Source: Sporothrix humicola (taxonomy: Eukaryota; Ascomycota; Sordariomycetes; Ophiostomatales; Ophiostomataceae). Taken from it: a stretch of DNA of 64,000 nucleotides. The notes below the pieces were generated by a model. That model worked only from the letters and a program-made list of their open reading frames with translations, was not told where the DNA came from and did not search any database. The position numbers and the translations under genes are program-made. The stretch covers positions 1 through 64,000 of the forward strand of contig WNYE01000058.1 of assembly GCA_021396245.1 (NCBI GenBank), written 5' to 3'. The stretch's first letter is position 1. Every line of letters begins with the position of its first letter. Positions 1-12,020 of the stretch are shown here, in pieces.

Positions 1-3000
1 GCCTTCTTTTACGTGCCCCCCCCCCGGCTGAGTACGGGGGCCCCCCCCGCCCCCCCCCCCCCCCGCCCCGCCCCGATCAACAGACCCTGGTTCCCTGGTG
101 GCCCTTTTTTGGGTGGCCCCCCCATGATGGGTGATGGCGGCTAGAGGCGCCATGTGATTCGCCCGTGGCCGGCACCGACGTGCAGCCACCCTTGCTGACG
201 GCAGCCAATCTCTAGCTCCAGAGACCCTGTCGCGCCAGCACAGCGCAGATCCAGTCGGCGCTAACGGGAGGTTTCGAGGTTCGACGTTCGACGTGCAATG
301 CTTGAAAGGTGTGTTTGAGTTTGCGTGTGCTTTTGTGAGGGAGCCTCGTTGTGAGGAGAGCTCGTTCGGTGTCTGTGACTCTTTTCGTTGCCTTGATATA
401 GCACAAAAGAGCTCACACGCACTGAGCACGAGCTCTCTCTTTCACCAACCAGATATGCCCGTGGCCCTATGGAGAAGGCACTCTCAAACTACTAAACAGG
501 GACTAAACGGACTGCAGACACCGCAGCCAAACAGAGCACATACATGGCAGATACAAGGGAGATACTGACCGTGATTCTGAGATATGCCCACCAGGATATG
601 GAAACGAACGATTGCCACCACCCTTTCGCCCTTCGCCTCGTCATGCTTTAAGCATCTGGCCATTTTTGCCATCAGCATCGCCAAACAAAGAGTCAACCAA
701 AGAAAGCCAGAGATATTGACAAAAAGCTGGGAAGATGCGGACCAGAAAAAGCAACAGAACCCCACATAAAGGCTAATTATGGCAATATTGATGCATACGG
801 TGGGAGGCAGAGAGGAGAAAATGGAGCGATGCGATGCAGAGAATGCTGTTCGGAGGGGGACTGTGCATGCAGCACACACACACACTCTCTCTCTCCCTCA
901 CTCATACTCCCACCGAGACATGGAATGGCTTGACTTACTAATTCGACGGAGCGTCTGTACTGCATTCTGCAGTCTGCAAAATGCACGCACACAGCACACA
1001 GCGTGATAGCTCCACTCCAGTGCTCCTTCCGGACGTGTGCTTGCTGTCCCAGTATCTCGTCCTCCGTCCTATCTGTTCCTTCCCTTTCCTTTTCCTTTTG
1101 CCTTCCTTCTCTCTTCTTCATGCGCTTCGTTCTTGCCTCTGCTTCTTTTAAAAGTACCACTCACCGGATACAGGGGTATCAAGACAAGGCAGGAGCCAAC
1201 AACGACCGTATCTTCTGCCTCCCCCAGCTTAATGGCCCAATGAGAAATTTCAAAAAGAAAGAAGCGAAACGAGCCCAAAAAGATTTCCAGCCTATCTGCT
1301 TCCAATCCTTTGCTTTCTTTCAACGACACGCTCTCTTTTTGGTTTTGGCCTGGGCTCGCCCTAATGCTTCCCCCCTGCACCTTCCTTCTGTTCATCACCC
1401 GCCAGTCCCGTCTCCGCTTTTATTCCAATGCCTCTTTCCTACTTCATCACTGCCCTTTTCACTGCCCATTTACAATTGTTTGGTGTTTGCTTTTCTTGCT
1501 TTGCGCCGTACCCTGTATTTTCCATCATGCGTTCGGCCTGCAGCGAGTATCGCATGAAGCTGCCGTGAGAAAGAAACTTGTACAGTCGTACGGAGATATG
1601 GGGACGAAAGAATCTTAATTATTGATACCAGTGCCTTCATCTGAAGGACTCACCACAGTAGACCGGTTGCCCCTTCCCCGTTTGTAGTTTTGTCGTTGAC
1701 ATGCTTCGTCGGTGGCACCTTCCCCCGGAGTTTTTCTAGGGGATACCGCAACGGTTTTTTACAGCTCTTACTTCGCTGCACCTTCTTCTCCCCCGGTTGT
1801 ATTGGAGTATTGACTTCGCCTGGTGATCCCACCACCAGGAATAGTAAAGGCCTGGACTGGTCCTCTCTGCACCATGTCCCCCAATAAGGACGTCTCTCCA
1901 ACTCTGTCTTCAGCAACGTATCATTGACCCTGGCTCGCCGCGCAACCAACCCCCGCCGCACCGCCGTCTGCAGCCGTTTGTTTTTGGCTCTCGCTGCTAT
2001 TTTCCTTGTTAGCCGCTCTCTTTCTTAATTTGGCTCGTTCTTGCCCCATATGCACACAGACACCACATGTTACTCACACACAACCCATCAAGGGAAAGCA
2101 CGACTTCCCGCGGCCTTCCTCACCTTATCCTCTGCCTCTGAGTTGCTCTTTCCTTCCTTGTCTCTTAACAGTTTTTGTTGTTCTCATCACTTTTGCACTT
2201 TTCGTCTTCCCCCCCTTTTTTTCTACGTCCTCTCCTCTTCTCTCTCACGCTCAACTCCCACATTCTGCATCTTTCTCCGTTGTCCGGGTCTGCATTGCAT
2301 GTTCGATCCGGCTGCAGGGCAAGCGCCGAGCACACCCACACGGCCGCCGACCTCTTTTCTCACCCCATAATAGAGCCAAAAAAGATACATCCACAAACCT
2401 GCCGCCTTCACTGCCACTGCCGCTGCGTATCTTTAGGCGGGTAGCTTTCTTTTCTTTTCTTCTTTTTTCTGTCACTCTGTCACTTTCTCGCTTTGCCTCT
2501 TGCAACTTGTGTATCTATTCTTGTCGTCTCCTGTCGTTTCCTGTCGCTGAGGAGCCAGAGCACCCGCTTGCCGCTGTCGTCCTTCCTCGCTTCTTTCTTC
2601 TTTCTTGTTCTCTTTTCTCTCTAAACTTCTCTATCCTCTTTCTCGTCACCCACGTCCCTCGCACAACGCCATATTAGACGAGTCCCGCAAAGATACCCAC
2701 ACGCACACAATACGCACACCACACCACGCCTGCGTCTGAACCTGCATCCTTGCAGCTTTTTTGGTCCCCTTGTGCATGCCCAACGGTCGTTGCTTTCTTT
2801 TGGCCTTTTCTTGTTCTTCGTCTCAGCCATCTTTCTCTTGTCGTTCCGTTCCACTCGTTCCTCTCGCCGCGCTTCGCACACCTCTTTTTACTTTACCTTT
2901 CTTTTCTTTTCTTCATACCACTCCGTTTGTCACTTTACCCCTTGACCCCTTTCTCCATCTCTTCTCCTTTCCCATCTATCTTTCGCGTTGCGCGCGTCAA

Positions 3001-4487
3001 TTTCGAATTCGGCGCATCTTTCTCTCCTTTTTTTCTTTTCTCTTTTTCTAAAACAAAAACTTTTGCCGCTTGTTTTTGACGCCCTCCTCCTCTTCCTCCT
3101 TACCTCACCTCTCATCCGCCAAACCTCACCGTCGACATCATCTCCTGGACTTCTGGTGATTGTTGTCCTCTTCCACTCTTCCCCCCCCTCATCTCTCGAC
3201 GACAATATACAAAAACGAAAACGCCTTGCTCGAAACAATATTTCGATTTCCGCCACGGACGCCCCCTCGTTTTTTTTCTCCTCTTCCCCCGCCCGTTGAA
3301 GAAACATCGTGTACGACAACCTGGCCGCAGAAAAGGCTCGCCCCGGAGACCCAGCTCTGGACCTCGAGAATCGAACTGAAGAAACGTGCAAAAAAAAGGA
3401 AACAATAAAGTTCAGAAACATCCCAGACCGGACCACGCAGCCGTCTGCAAAAAAAACGTCCTGCTCGACTGAGACATTTCCCCTCCCACGCTGCTGGCTG
3501 CGCTCGCCACAATAAATAGCATTTTGATAAACATCAGCAAACACAGCAAAGAAACAACGAACGAGAGATATCACGACGATCGTGCTGCAACGAAAAGGAA
3601 ACTCCCAGCCCGGTTTTTTGCTTTTTGTCTCTTCCTGTCTCCAGCCCGTTCCAGCCTTCCCACCTGCGTGTCTCGCGCACACGGGTGGCTTTTTCTTCCT
3701 GCTTGTCTTGGAGACACGGCCACCAGCAACCGTCCTCCGTTCCATATGACGACCGGAGGGATCTGGCCCAACATCGTGTAGCTTCACCGCCCGTCCTGCT
3801 TCAAGGACTGCCGCGTGGGGACTCCTTGTCACTCGGTCATCTGTTCTCGTCTACTTCACGATTGCTAGTTCTCGCGTGCCTGCAACCTGCACGCAATTGC
3901 TATATTCTCCGCCTAGGTACGTCTGTCGTCCACAGTCCGCATTGCCTGTCTTGTCATTTTGTGCGCCGCGCGTTTTTTTCTTCATTTTCTGTTTTGTCTT
4001 CTGTTTTCTCCTCTTTCATTTTTTTCTCGATCCTGCAGTGCTTTGTACTTTGAGCTTTGTGCAACCTTGCCATCCCTTGTCTTTCTTCCTCTTTATCTTT
4101 TCCACTTTCACCTCCACTTCTACTGCAAGTACCACCCCGGGCTTGTCGTACCTTGTATCCCTTCCGATCCCGTTTCTTGTGCTCCGATAGAGTTTCGGGT
4201 CATCCACGCAAGCCCAGCCCGCCCGCCTTTTGTGCGCCCGGCCACCCCTCTTCTCTTTGTCAACCTCTTTAAACGTTCTGCCGCTCTACTTATTTGTTTT
4301 TTCTGTTTCTGCTCCCTCTGTTTGTTTTCAGTTTTTATTACGCACTTTGATCCACTGTCGTCACTTTTTATTCCTGTACACGGGGACTAACAGATTCATC
4401 ATGTTTAGCAGCGGATCAGTATAGCCCCTCCTCAACCCTTCCCTCCCCTCTCACACATAGCGGTTCACACCTCGTCGACCGTTCAAA
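1..4487. other. Gene-free leader DNA, strongly pyrimidine-rich
   Basis: No supportable gene. The first 75 bases are dominated by C runs. From about 1.0 kb to 4.48 kb the plus strand is very rich in C and T, and every open frame here is low-complexity Ser/Pro/Leu/Phe or its Arg/Glu/Lys antisense image. This is what a long transcribed fungal 5' leader plus promoter looks like, and it runs directly into the WD40 gene at 4488. A GTACGT donor-like site near 3917 could belong to a leader intron, but this is not proven. Confidence 0.6.
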
Positions 4488-7400
4488 ATGTCGATCCCAG
4501 GACAAAAACAAAGGCAAAGGTCCGTCACCGAGTCCTCGCTTGCCTCACGAGAGCGCATCACTGCCGCTCAGGACTACACCATGCCACCCACAACCATCAG
4601 CAAAATGATGCGCCATTTCGATCCGTGTGTTGCCACGGCCGACATGTTTCTATATGCACAGGGCAACTCAATTGTCTGCTGCCACCACGATACCCTCACA
4701 ATCGAGCGCCGATTCTCGCGACACCCTGACGAGGTTTTGCTGTTGGCTGTCGACAACCAAAGCGAGCGTGGCGCTGGCCGGCTCGTGGTCAGCTACGATG
4801 CCAGCCAGAATGCTATCGTTTGGGACATCATGTCGGGCAACGAGATCGCTCGGTTTGCCTCATTTAGCAACCTGACGGCCGTCGCATGGATGCGCAACGG
4901 CGCTGTTGCATTTGGTAAGAAATACATGAGACTAAAAATGCTAAGACATTACCGTCGCTCTTTTGTTTACTTTGAATAAAGGGGCAAAAAGGAGAATGCG
5001 CTAAGCTAATACGCCAACTATAGGTAACGACTCGGGCACCATCATTCTCTTTGAGCCTGAAACCTCCGAGCACGTCTCGTTCCGCACAATAGACCAGATT
5101 GCCGTCACGGCGCTGGCGCCGGCGACCGATTGCCGCACATTCGCCATCGGTTACCAAAACGGCTCCATTTTGATTTGCAACCTCCAACCAAGGTTCACCA
5201 TTCTGCACAACCTGACCACCTCGCGTGGTCCGTCACCGATTGTCGGCCTCTCATGGCACGCATCCTCAACACGGCAGCGGTCAGATATGTTGGCTGTACA
5301 GACATACGACGGTGATCTGCGCGTTTGGAGTGTCGCTAAATCTCACAACGGTGTTGAGCCCGCAAAAGTCGTGCGTATCCTGAAGCGCACCGACAACTAT
5401 TTCCCAGGAGCCAATTGGATGAACTGGTCCAAGAATGGTCGTATCATTCAGTTCTCCGAAGGGTAAGATATCCGACTTCTTATTTTCATATTTTCTTTTG
5501 GTTTTCTTTGAACTTGCTAACACATTTAGTGAAACGTTATCCTGGGATGTGCGCACAAAGCATGTTACATACGATAGCATCCCGACATTAGAACATGTCC
5601 GGGGTCTGGCTGTCTATGGACCTGGCGCAAGCCTCTTCACACTGGGTGCCAACAACACAGTACAGCAGTTTGACCTGAACGCACCGGCCGTCCTGGTGGC
5701 TGACGTCCAGCACCCGGCCAATCTTCTGCCACCCTCTCCGCCAGTTTCCGTCGAAGAGCAGGAGAAGGAGGCTGCCGCAGCTGCAGCCGCTGCCGCCGCC
5801 GCAGCTTCAAGCGCATTGGAGACGGACAGCTCTGTAGCTACTACATCCGAGTCGGAGATCTCCATCCACCTAGACGGCGGCGTTTCGGAAAGCGACGACG
5901 ATTACCAGTCACCACTTGCACGGTTGGTCAACGCAGGACACACCGTCGGCGACACGGAGTCGGAAATTGCACGCACAATGACCGCCAGCTCGGCTGCCAG
6001 CCATATCTCGGAAGAATCCAAGTCCGAAGCCAGCAGCAGAACCCCAGGCCAATACGCCGGCTCTGTGCGCTCAAGAGGAGGCATGACTGATTACACCTAC
6101 ATGTCCATCGGCTCATCTCTCAAGTCATCCATCCATCCTGGCGGAATGTACCAGCAGCCGCAACAACAGCAGCAACAGCAACAGCCACAACAATCCCACC
6201 GGAAAGGTCACGGTCAGCAACGGCAGTCTGTGGCTACTTTCAGCACCGCGACGAGCACCACTTTCTCGACAGCAAGCAGCAACCGCACGGGAATGTCTCG
6301 GCCGTCTCGGCTGCGGAACGAGGTCCCACGGAGCCCGGATGATGCCAAGGTGGCTGACCTGTTCAAGTTCACCCGTAGCCGCCTGAGTGATGTCCCTTAC
6401 CGGATGCCTCCTACACCAGCAAACCAGGGTCGCTTGACCAATGATGACCTGCGCCGCCAGATGCTCTACACAATCTTTGGCTGGACGGAAGACATTGGTG
6501 ACCTAGTCCGTGACGAGATGGAACGCTACCCGGCCGGCCAGGCCAACCGCATCCTGCTGGCCAAGTGGCTCGGTGATATCGACCCAGATATCATGAAGGC
6601 CAGCTCCGAGACCATGACTTCATCAGACTGGATGCTTCTCGCTCTCAGTGGCATCGGTAGCCAAGCCAGCCAGCACAAGCTGGGCCGCGCCTACACCCAG
6701 CGTCTTCTGGAGAGTGGCGATGTGCATGCTGCCGCGACCATTATGATTGGCATGACCGACTACAACGACGCCATTGAGATTTACGCCTCGCACCACAAGT
6801 ACATGGAGGCGCTGATCGTGGCCGCTCTCTTCTTCCCGTCCGTGTGGGAGAGACAGTCGCACCTGATCAAGAAATGGGGCGAGTGGGCCATCAAAAATGG
6901 CCAGCGCGACCTTGCCATCAGATGGTGAGTATTTCTGACTATTTTGTGCTTTTTTGTGCTGTTTTGTGCTTCCGTGTGATACATCTGCTAACAAATACTT
7001 AGTGCCTCTTGTACTGGTAAGGAGTCGTCTGAGCCGTGGACATCGCCGTCTGCTGCGCAGATCAGCTTCCCGTCCATCAACGCTGCGCTCCCCGAGCTCA
7101 ACAGTCCGCCCCTGTCACCTCCGGGCGGCGTGATGCAGCGTGGTCCTCAGCGCAGTATTGCCAAGTCGGCAGCTTTGAGACTGGTCACCAACTTTGGCGA
7201 TGCGTCCAACAGCACTCGCAACCAGATCTTTGCCAGCCAGGACGGTGATGGCGCTACTCCGATTGCTGCAGGCGTGACGCCCATTGTCGATACTGCCATT
7301 TCGCCTGGCGGCAACGATGCCACCACTGCATTCCTGCGTCCCTCGCAGCGGAGTGTTTTCAACACGCCCAGCTCGGCACGGCCTGGTGGCGGCAGTTTCG

Positions 7401-10400
7401 GTCGTCAGCGGCTGCCGTCCATTGGTGAAGGCCCGCAGAGCGCTTCTCAGGATGCAAACCATCCTCGCAACGTCCTGAAGGGTGTCTCCGATGCTCTCGG
7501 TGTGGCGGCTCAGTCTGCTGCGGCACAGGATGCTGCTCCCCCGGCTGCTGCTGTTCCTCAGATGATGCAGGTGGACAATGGCCACAATCTGTCGATTGGC
7601 ATGGCTTTGCAGAGAGCCTCAACCTCGAGTCCTCTGTACCGCCGCAAGGAACAGCCGCCTCCGTCGCCGTCTCCGGCGTCTCTTGCCATGCTCATGGACG
7701 GCCGTCACAGCCGCAATGGTCCGCGCAACCGCATCCCTGCCGGCGTGGAGATGCAGCTTGCACCTGTCCAGCCTGAGGCCATTATGGATCTGACATCGCC
7801 TGAGCAGACTGGCGCTTCTTCCAACCGCTACCGCTGGCCTTCTCGGCGCCGTGGCCCTGGCTCAGTCAGCAGCTCCGTGACGTCCAACTCTGTGACGTCC
7901 AACTCGAGCGTCGGCCACGGACCGCGTACCAACCGGTTCCGCACCGGCGACGTGCCCAACACCAGCAAGACTCTGGACGAGTACATTAACAGCATGGAGG
8001 CTCTTAATGCCAAGGCTCCGCGTGCCAGCAGCAAGGACCGCCATTTTAAGAACCGCCCGCGCCGCCCCTCTGTTGCGACGCCGTCTGCTTCGTCGGTTTC
8101 TACCGTCACAAGCCACTCTCGTGAGCCCTCGACCAACACAGATGTGCGCGAGTGGGTGCAAACGCGCAGCCGTGCCGGTTCCAAGACTGGTGGCAAGCGT
8201 TCGCCACGCTCTCCTGTGCCCATGTCGCCCGAAGACCTCATCAGCCTTTCCAGCACCCCGAGGATGTTTGCCCGTGACGATATCCTGGTCGAGACGGCAA
8301 AGAAGACGATTGCTACGCCGTCTGCTGCACCGCCTCCTGTATCTATGCAGCTTCCTCAACGCCCGTCCTCCAAGTCGCGACCCAACAGCCGTGCTTCTAG
8401 CCGTGGCCGTCGCAACCGCAGCCCTGACCGTCAGCCTCTGACTCTGGATATTCCTCGTGGCCGCAACTCGAGCCGCACCGCCTCTGCTATCCGCTCGCCT
8501 TCTTCGCCTCTTCCGTTCTCGAACAATGCGGCCCAGTACCAGGCTTCGGACGACGAAGATGAGGACCTCCGCAAGGCACTCGACGCGCAGGAGAAGTTCC
8601 GCAACCGCGACCGCACCTCTCGCCGTGGCCGTAGCTCTAGCCAGGGCCGTCGTGATGCCTCTCCTGGCTCGGTTCGCACCCGCGAGCGGTCCCGCAGCCG
8701 TCGCCGCCCGACGCCTGATGTGACCTCGTCGGGTCCGGCCACCGCTGCGCGCAAGGAACGTGTCCCCACAGCTGGCCCACCGCCGGCTAAGTCTGCCATG
8801 GCCGTGGCCGCTGGTGGCTTTGACCGCTACCCGGCCTCGCAGCAGTCTCTTGGCGAGGAACTCGGCAGACGCCGCACGCAATCGGCCATGACAAACCGTG
8901 GTGACCTGCGCCAACTCAGCAAAGACGAGCGTGCTCAACGCAAGGCAGCTGCGGCTCGTGAGCTGGAGGAGCGTCGCAAGTCGCTTGTCCGCCACCCGCT
9001 TGCACCGCCCATCATGCACCCCGACTACCTATCGCCGGGCCTGAACCAGACTTTTGGCCAGATTTCGGAGACACCCGAGCTGACCTCAGACGTCTACTCG
9101 CGCAATGATCTTCCGATCCGCAGCCAGTCAACTGAGCCGGGCTCTATGCACCACTCTTCGTCTTCGACCCGGACACGTAGCATGTTTGCCCCTCGCGGTC
9201 AGTCTATTGGCCTGCCCGCGACACCTAAGGCGATGCGTCTGGTTCTTGAGCCTGGTGCAGGTGCTGGTTCGTCCTCGCCTCCCAGTGTGCCGCCCATCCC
9301 TGCTGCTTACGGTCACCAGCGCGCTTCGTCCGCCACCATTGGCCACATCTCGCCCGAGACTAAGCCCTCGCCCAAGAAGAATGTCGAGCCTGCTCCGGCG
9401 CCGCTCACTCTCAGTGCCACCACGTACAGCCTGCGGTCGGATGTCCCGCCTGCGCCCAAGACGTCGGTGCCGACCAAGTCGTCGGCTGATGACTCGCTCG
9501 CCCCGCTCACGCTCCTACCGTCGACTGTTTACCAGCCACCGTCAATGAGCCGCGCCGCTATCCCTCGCTCCATGTCGGCCCCGCCCCAGGAGTTGGTGTT
9601 CCCCAAGGGCTCCATGTCGCAGAGCAGCTTCTCTGCTTCGCGCAAGACCAGCCGCGAGAAGAACCCCACAATCCCCGAGTCGAGCAACGACGACAAGGAC
9701 GATCTGGCCGCTACACTCTCGCCCACCATCTACCGCCGCCCGTCTCTGGACAACATGCTCCCGCCTCCGCCTCCTCCTCTGCCTGCGCCGCCCATGCTTA
9801 AGGAGCTTGCCCACCTGGCTGTCCCGCCGCCTCCGCCGCCAGCACCGCTTCCCTTTGGCTCGAGCATGAACCAACCCCCTGTTGTCTATGGTGGCCACAC
9901 CACAGGCACCATTGAGGTCGTGATGGACGACGGCGAGGTCCAGCCAGTTGTCACCATCTCGCCGCAGAACAGTGGCAACGGCAACAACAAGGCCAACTAC
10001 CCGCCGCCGCCGCCTCCTCCGCCTGCGCCTCCCATTGCCCAGGAGAATCTGTCGCAGTCGCGCAACGGCCACCAGCGCGGCCGCAGCAGCACCGACAACA
10101 GCATTGCCGGTCGTATCTCACGTGCTACTGAGCGCATGCGGTCGGCCAGCCGTGGTGCCAATGCAGTGTCTCGCACCAAGTCCCCCGAGATCACCATGGT
10201 GCCGTACGAGAGCATCTCGCTCCCGCAGCAGCAGTCGCAGAGCCAGGGCTACGCGCCGTACGAGAGCGTGCCACCGCCGAGCAGCTTTGCCACTCGCAAC
10301 AGCCCGCCGCAGCAGATGCAGATGCAGTTCCAGCCTCAGCAGCTGACGCAGCAGCAGCTTGCCCAACAGCAGCTCCAGCTACAGCAGATTGAGTACCAGA

Positions 10401-10441
10401 ACCAGATGCGCACTGGTCTTCACCAAAGCGAGATGATTTGA
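4488..10441 (+). CDS. WD40-repeat, Gemin5-like large scaffold protein
   Basis: Four exons: 4488-4914, 5024-5462, 5530-6924 and 7003-10441, joined by GT..AG introns with CTAA-type branch sites, give 1,899 residues. Residues 1 to about 380 have the rhythm of WD40 blades (for example the LSWDVRTK and DGDLRVWSV segments). A poly-Ala run (about nt 5772-5808) and poly-Gln (about 6151-6200) follow. An alpha-helical block encoded by about 6340-6924 (GWTEDIGDLVRDEMERYPA, then repeated helices) resembles the helical part after the WD40 domain of Gemin5-type proteins. The last 1,100 residues are disordered: Ser/Arg-rich, two poly-Pro stretches (about 9763-9860 and 10000-10040) and a Gln-rich end. Gemin5 relatives bind RNA; a role here in RNP or translation control is inference. 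Exons and start are secure because all junctions restore frame. The precise ortholog is not known to me. Confidence 0.85.
9397..9736 (+). repeat. Threefold APLTL..TxY peptide motif in the disordered tail
   Basis: Inside the WD40/Gemin5-like gene, the peptides APLTLSATTYSLR, APLTLLPSTVYQPP and AATLSPTIYRRPS recur at about nt 9397, 9499 and 9703. The DNA is not identical between copies, so the repetition is kept at protein level. A second pair, PYESISLP and PYESVPPP, lies at about 10201 and 10258. These look like short linear binding motifs. No function is known to me. Confidence 0.5.
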
Positions 10442-12020
10442 TTTGTCTTGTGTGGTCTGGTCTCTTTCTGTGTTAATGATTCCCTTCTCTACCCTCCTTA
10501 TACCCAACTCTTCCACCTTTCGATTCTCTCGTGCATGGCGATTTGGCGTTTTTGATCTTTTATATTTCACTTCTTTGCCGTTCTGGGCGTGACAACAACA
10601 GGTTTTCCCGAAGGGAGACTGCCAGAGTGGCCCAATTTATACATCGACCTTTTGGTTGTTTCTGTCTTTCTTTCTCTTCGATCCTTGTTTGCATTTACTC
10701 TTATGCCTCGATATTATGAAATCTCCCTTACAACTTACTACCTCTTTTGGCGTTTTTATTTTCTATATAAATTGTTTGCTTTTCAATCACTTTGCCTTGC
10801 TTTTGTTTTTGCTTTTCTGCGTGCTGTTCGAACACGATTCATGGTCGCTTTTCTTTTTAATTGCTCAGATTCTGCTGTTTGAGGGGGACGGGAACGAGAC
10901 GCAGCCAAATGGAGGCTGTAGGAGGAAACGAAGGGAGATGGATACAAAAAGGAAGAAAAAAAGATTGGATGTTTGTGTTTGTCGGTTGTGATGATGTTTT
11001 TGTATTGCTTGGTTCTTTTCTTTCTTCTCTCTTACATGTGGCTGCCTCGCGGCGCTTTCAGTCTTCTTTTATCTGGACCATTCGGGGCATTTTTATTTTT
11101 AAAGTTGATCGCCATTTAATGAATTTGTTGATTTACACTTATAAAAGTTGTGTGAAGTAAAAGAAAAATTACAAGTGAAGTAAAAAAAGATTGCTCTTTT
11201 TCATTTTATCGCGACTCGAATCGCGGTCGTTGTGTGGTGGTGCACAGTGTGAATTTAGCGTCGTCGTGTGCTGCAAAAAAGCAAAAATAGAAGTTGGCTT
11301 CTTCATCTCAAATGCTGCCCCAACCCAGTACGATCGTAATCCAGTCCGCCACGCGACGGTGAAGATGCCTCTGCAGAGTGAGTCCTCCCTGAAGTATCAT
11401 CTCCAATTGCTTAGGGCCGCAAGGGGGGTTCCAGCATCGTAGGTTACCCGTACGAGTGGGCGGCCACCGCGACGTTCGCACTGGGCGACGCACTGGGTCG
11501 AGGGCGTCGAAACGGTACCTCGGACATGGAACAGCAGGAAATAAGAATAGCAAGAGCCGCCTTCCACTTCGACCATTACAGCCATTGAAAATTGCGAGCT
11601 AATTTGGGTTTATATAGGCCACCGCGCCCCCCCCCACCCTTCTCTAGCGTATTAAGGCGGTCAAACGCGGCAGATGGGAAATGTAATGCTTGCGTAGCTG
11701 TATCACACTACCACCACGGTCCACCACGCAATTGCAGACAGCTGTGCGGCCCACGACACCAAACCAAATCGCGACCTCTTGCATCGTCGCAAGCACGGCG
11801 ACAATTCCCAGAACAGGGACGTCGACTCCCTGAAAACTGACTGCCCTTTTCCCCTCGACTAAAATGAAGCGGTGACACGAGTCGACATTCTTTCCTTTCT
11901 TTTCGTCGTCATTCACACCTCGTCCTGTCTCTCCTTTTTTCGGCGAACGATCATCACGACACGACGACACGACACACGACGCCCTCCTTTTGAATCTTTC
12001 GACCAGCTACGCATCTCGCC
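10442..12020. other. Intergenic region, 3' UTR of the WD40 gene and promoter of the GPI15 gene
   Basis: About 1.6 kb with no supportable gene. The first 700 bases are T-rich and hold the presumed 3' untranslated region. Around 11214-11229 there is a small hairpin (CGCGA..TCGCG) with a CTCGAA loop; I checked it as a tRNA T-arm and it does not fit. A C-rich run lies at about 11625-11640. The last 150 bases are CT-rich and lead into the ATG at 12021. Confidence 0.5.

Noticed and set aside
2930..3832. 300-codon minus-strand frame
   Set aside because: Reads the pyrimidine-rich leader backwards, giving Arg/Lys/Glu low complexity; no domain.
7862..9019. 385-codon minus-strand frame
   Set aside because: Antisense of the Ser/Arg-rich tail of the WD40 gene; Arg/Ala composition is a codon-bias artefact.
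11214..11229. tRNA T-arm-like hairpin with CTCGAA loop
   Set aside because: Loop is 6 nt, not 7, and no acceptor or anticodon arm can be folded around it. Other TTCGA-containing sites in intergenic DNA (for example 3365, 20942, 49200, 61553) also failed.
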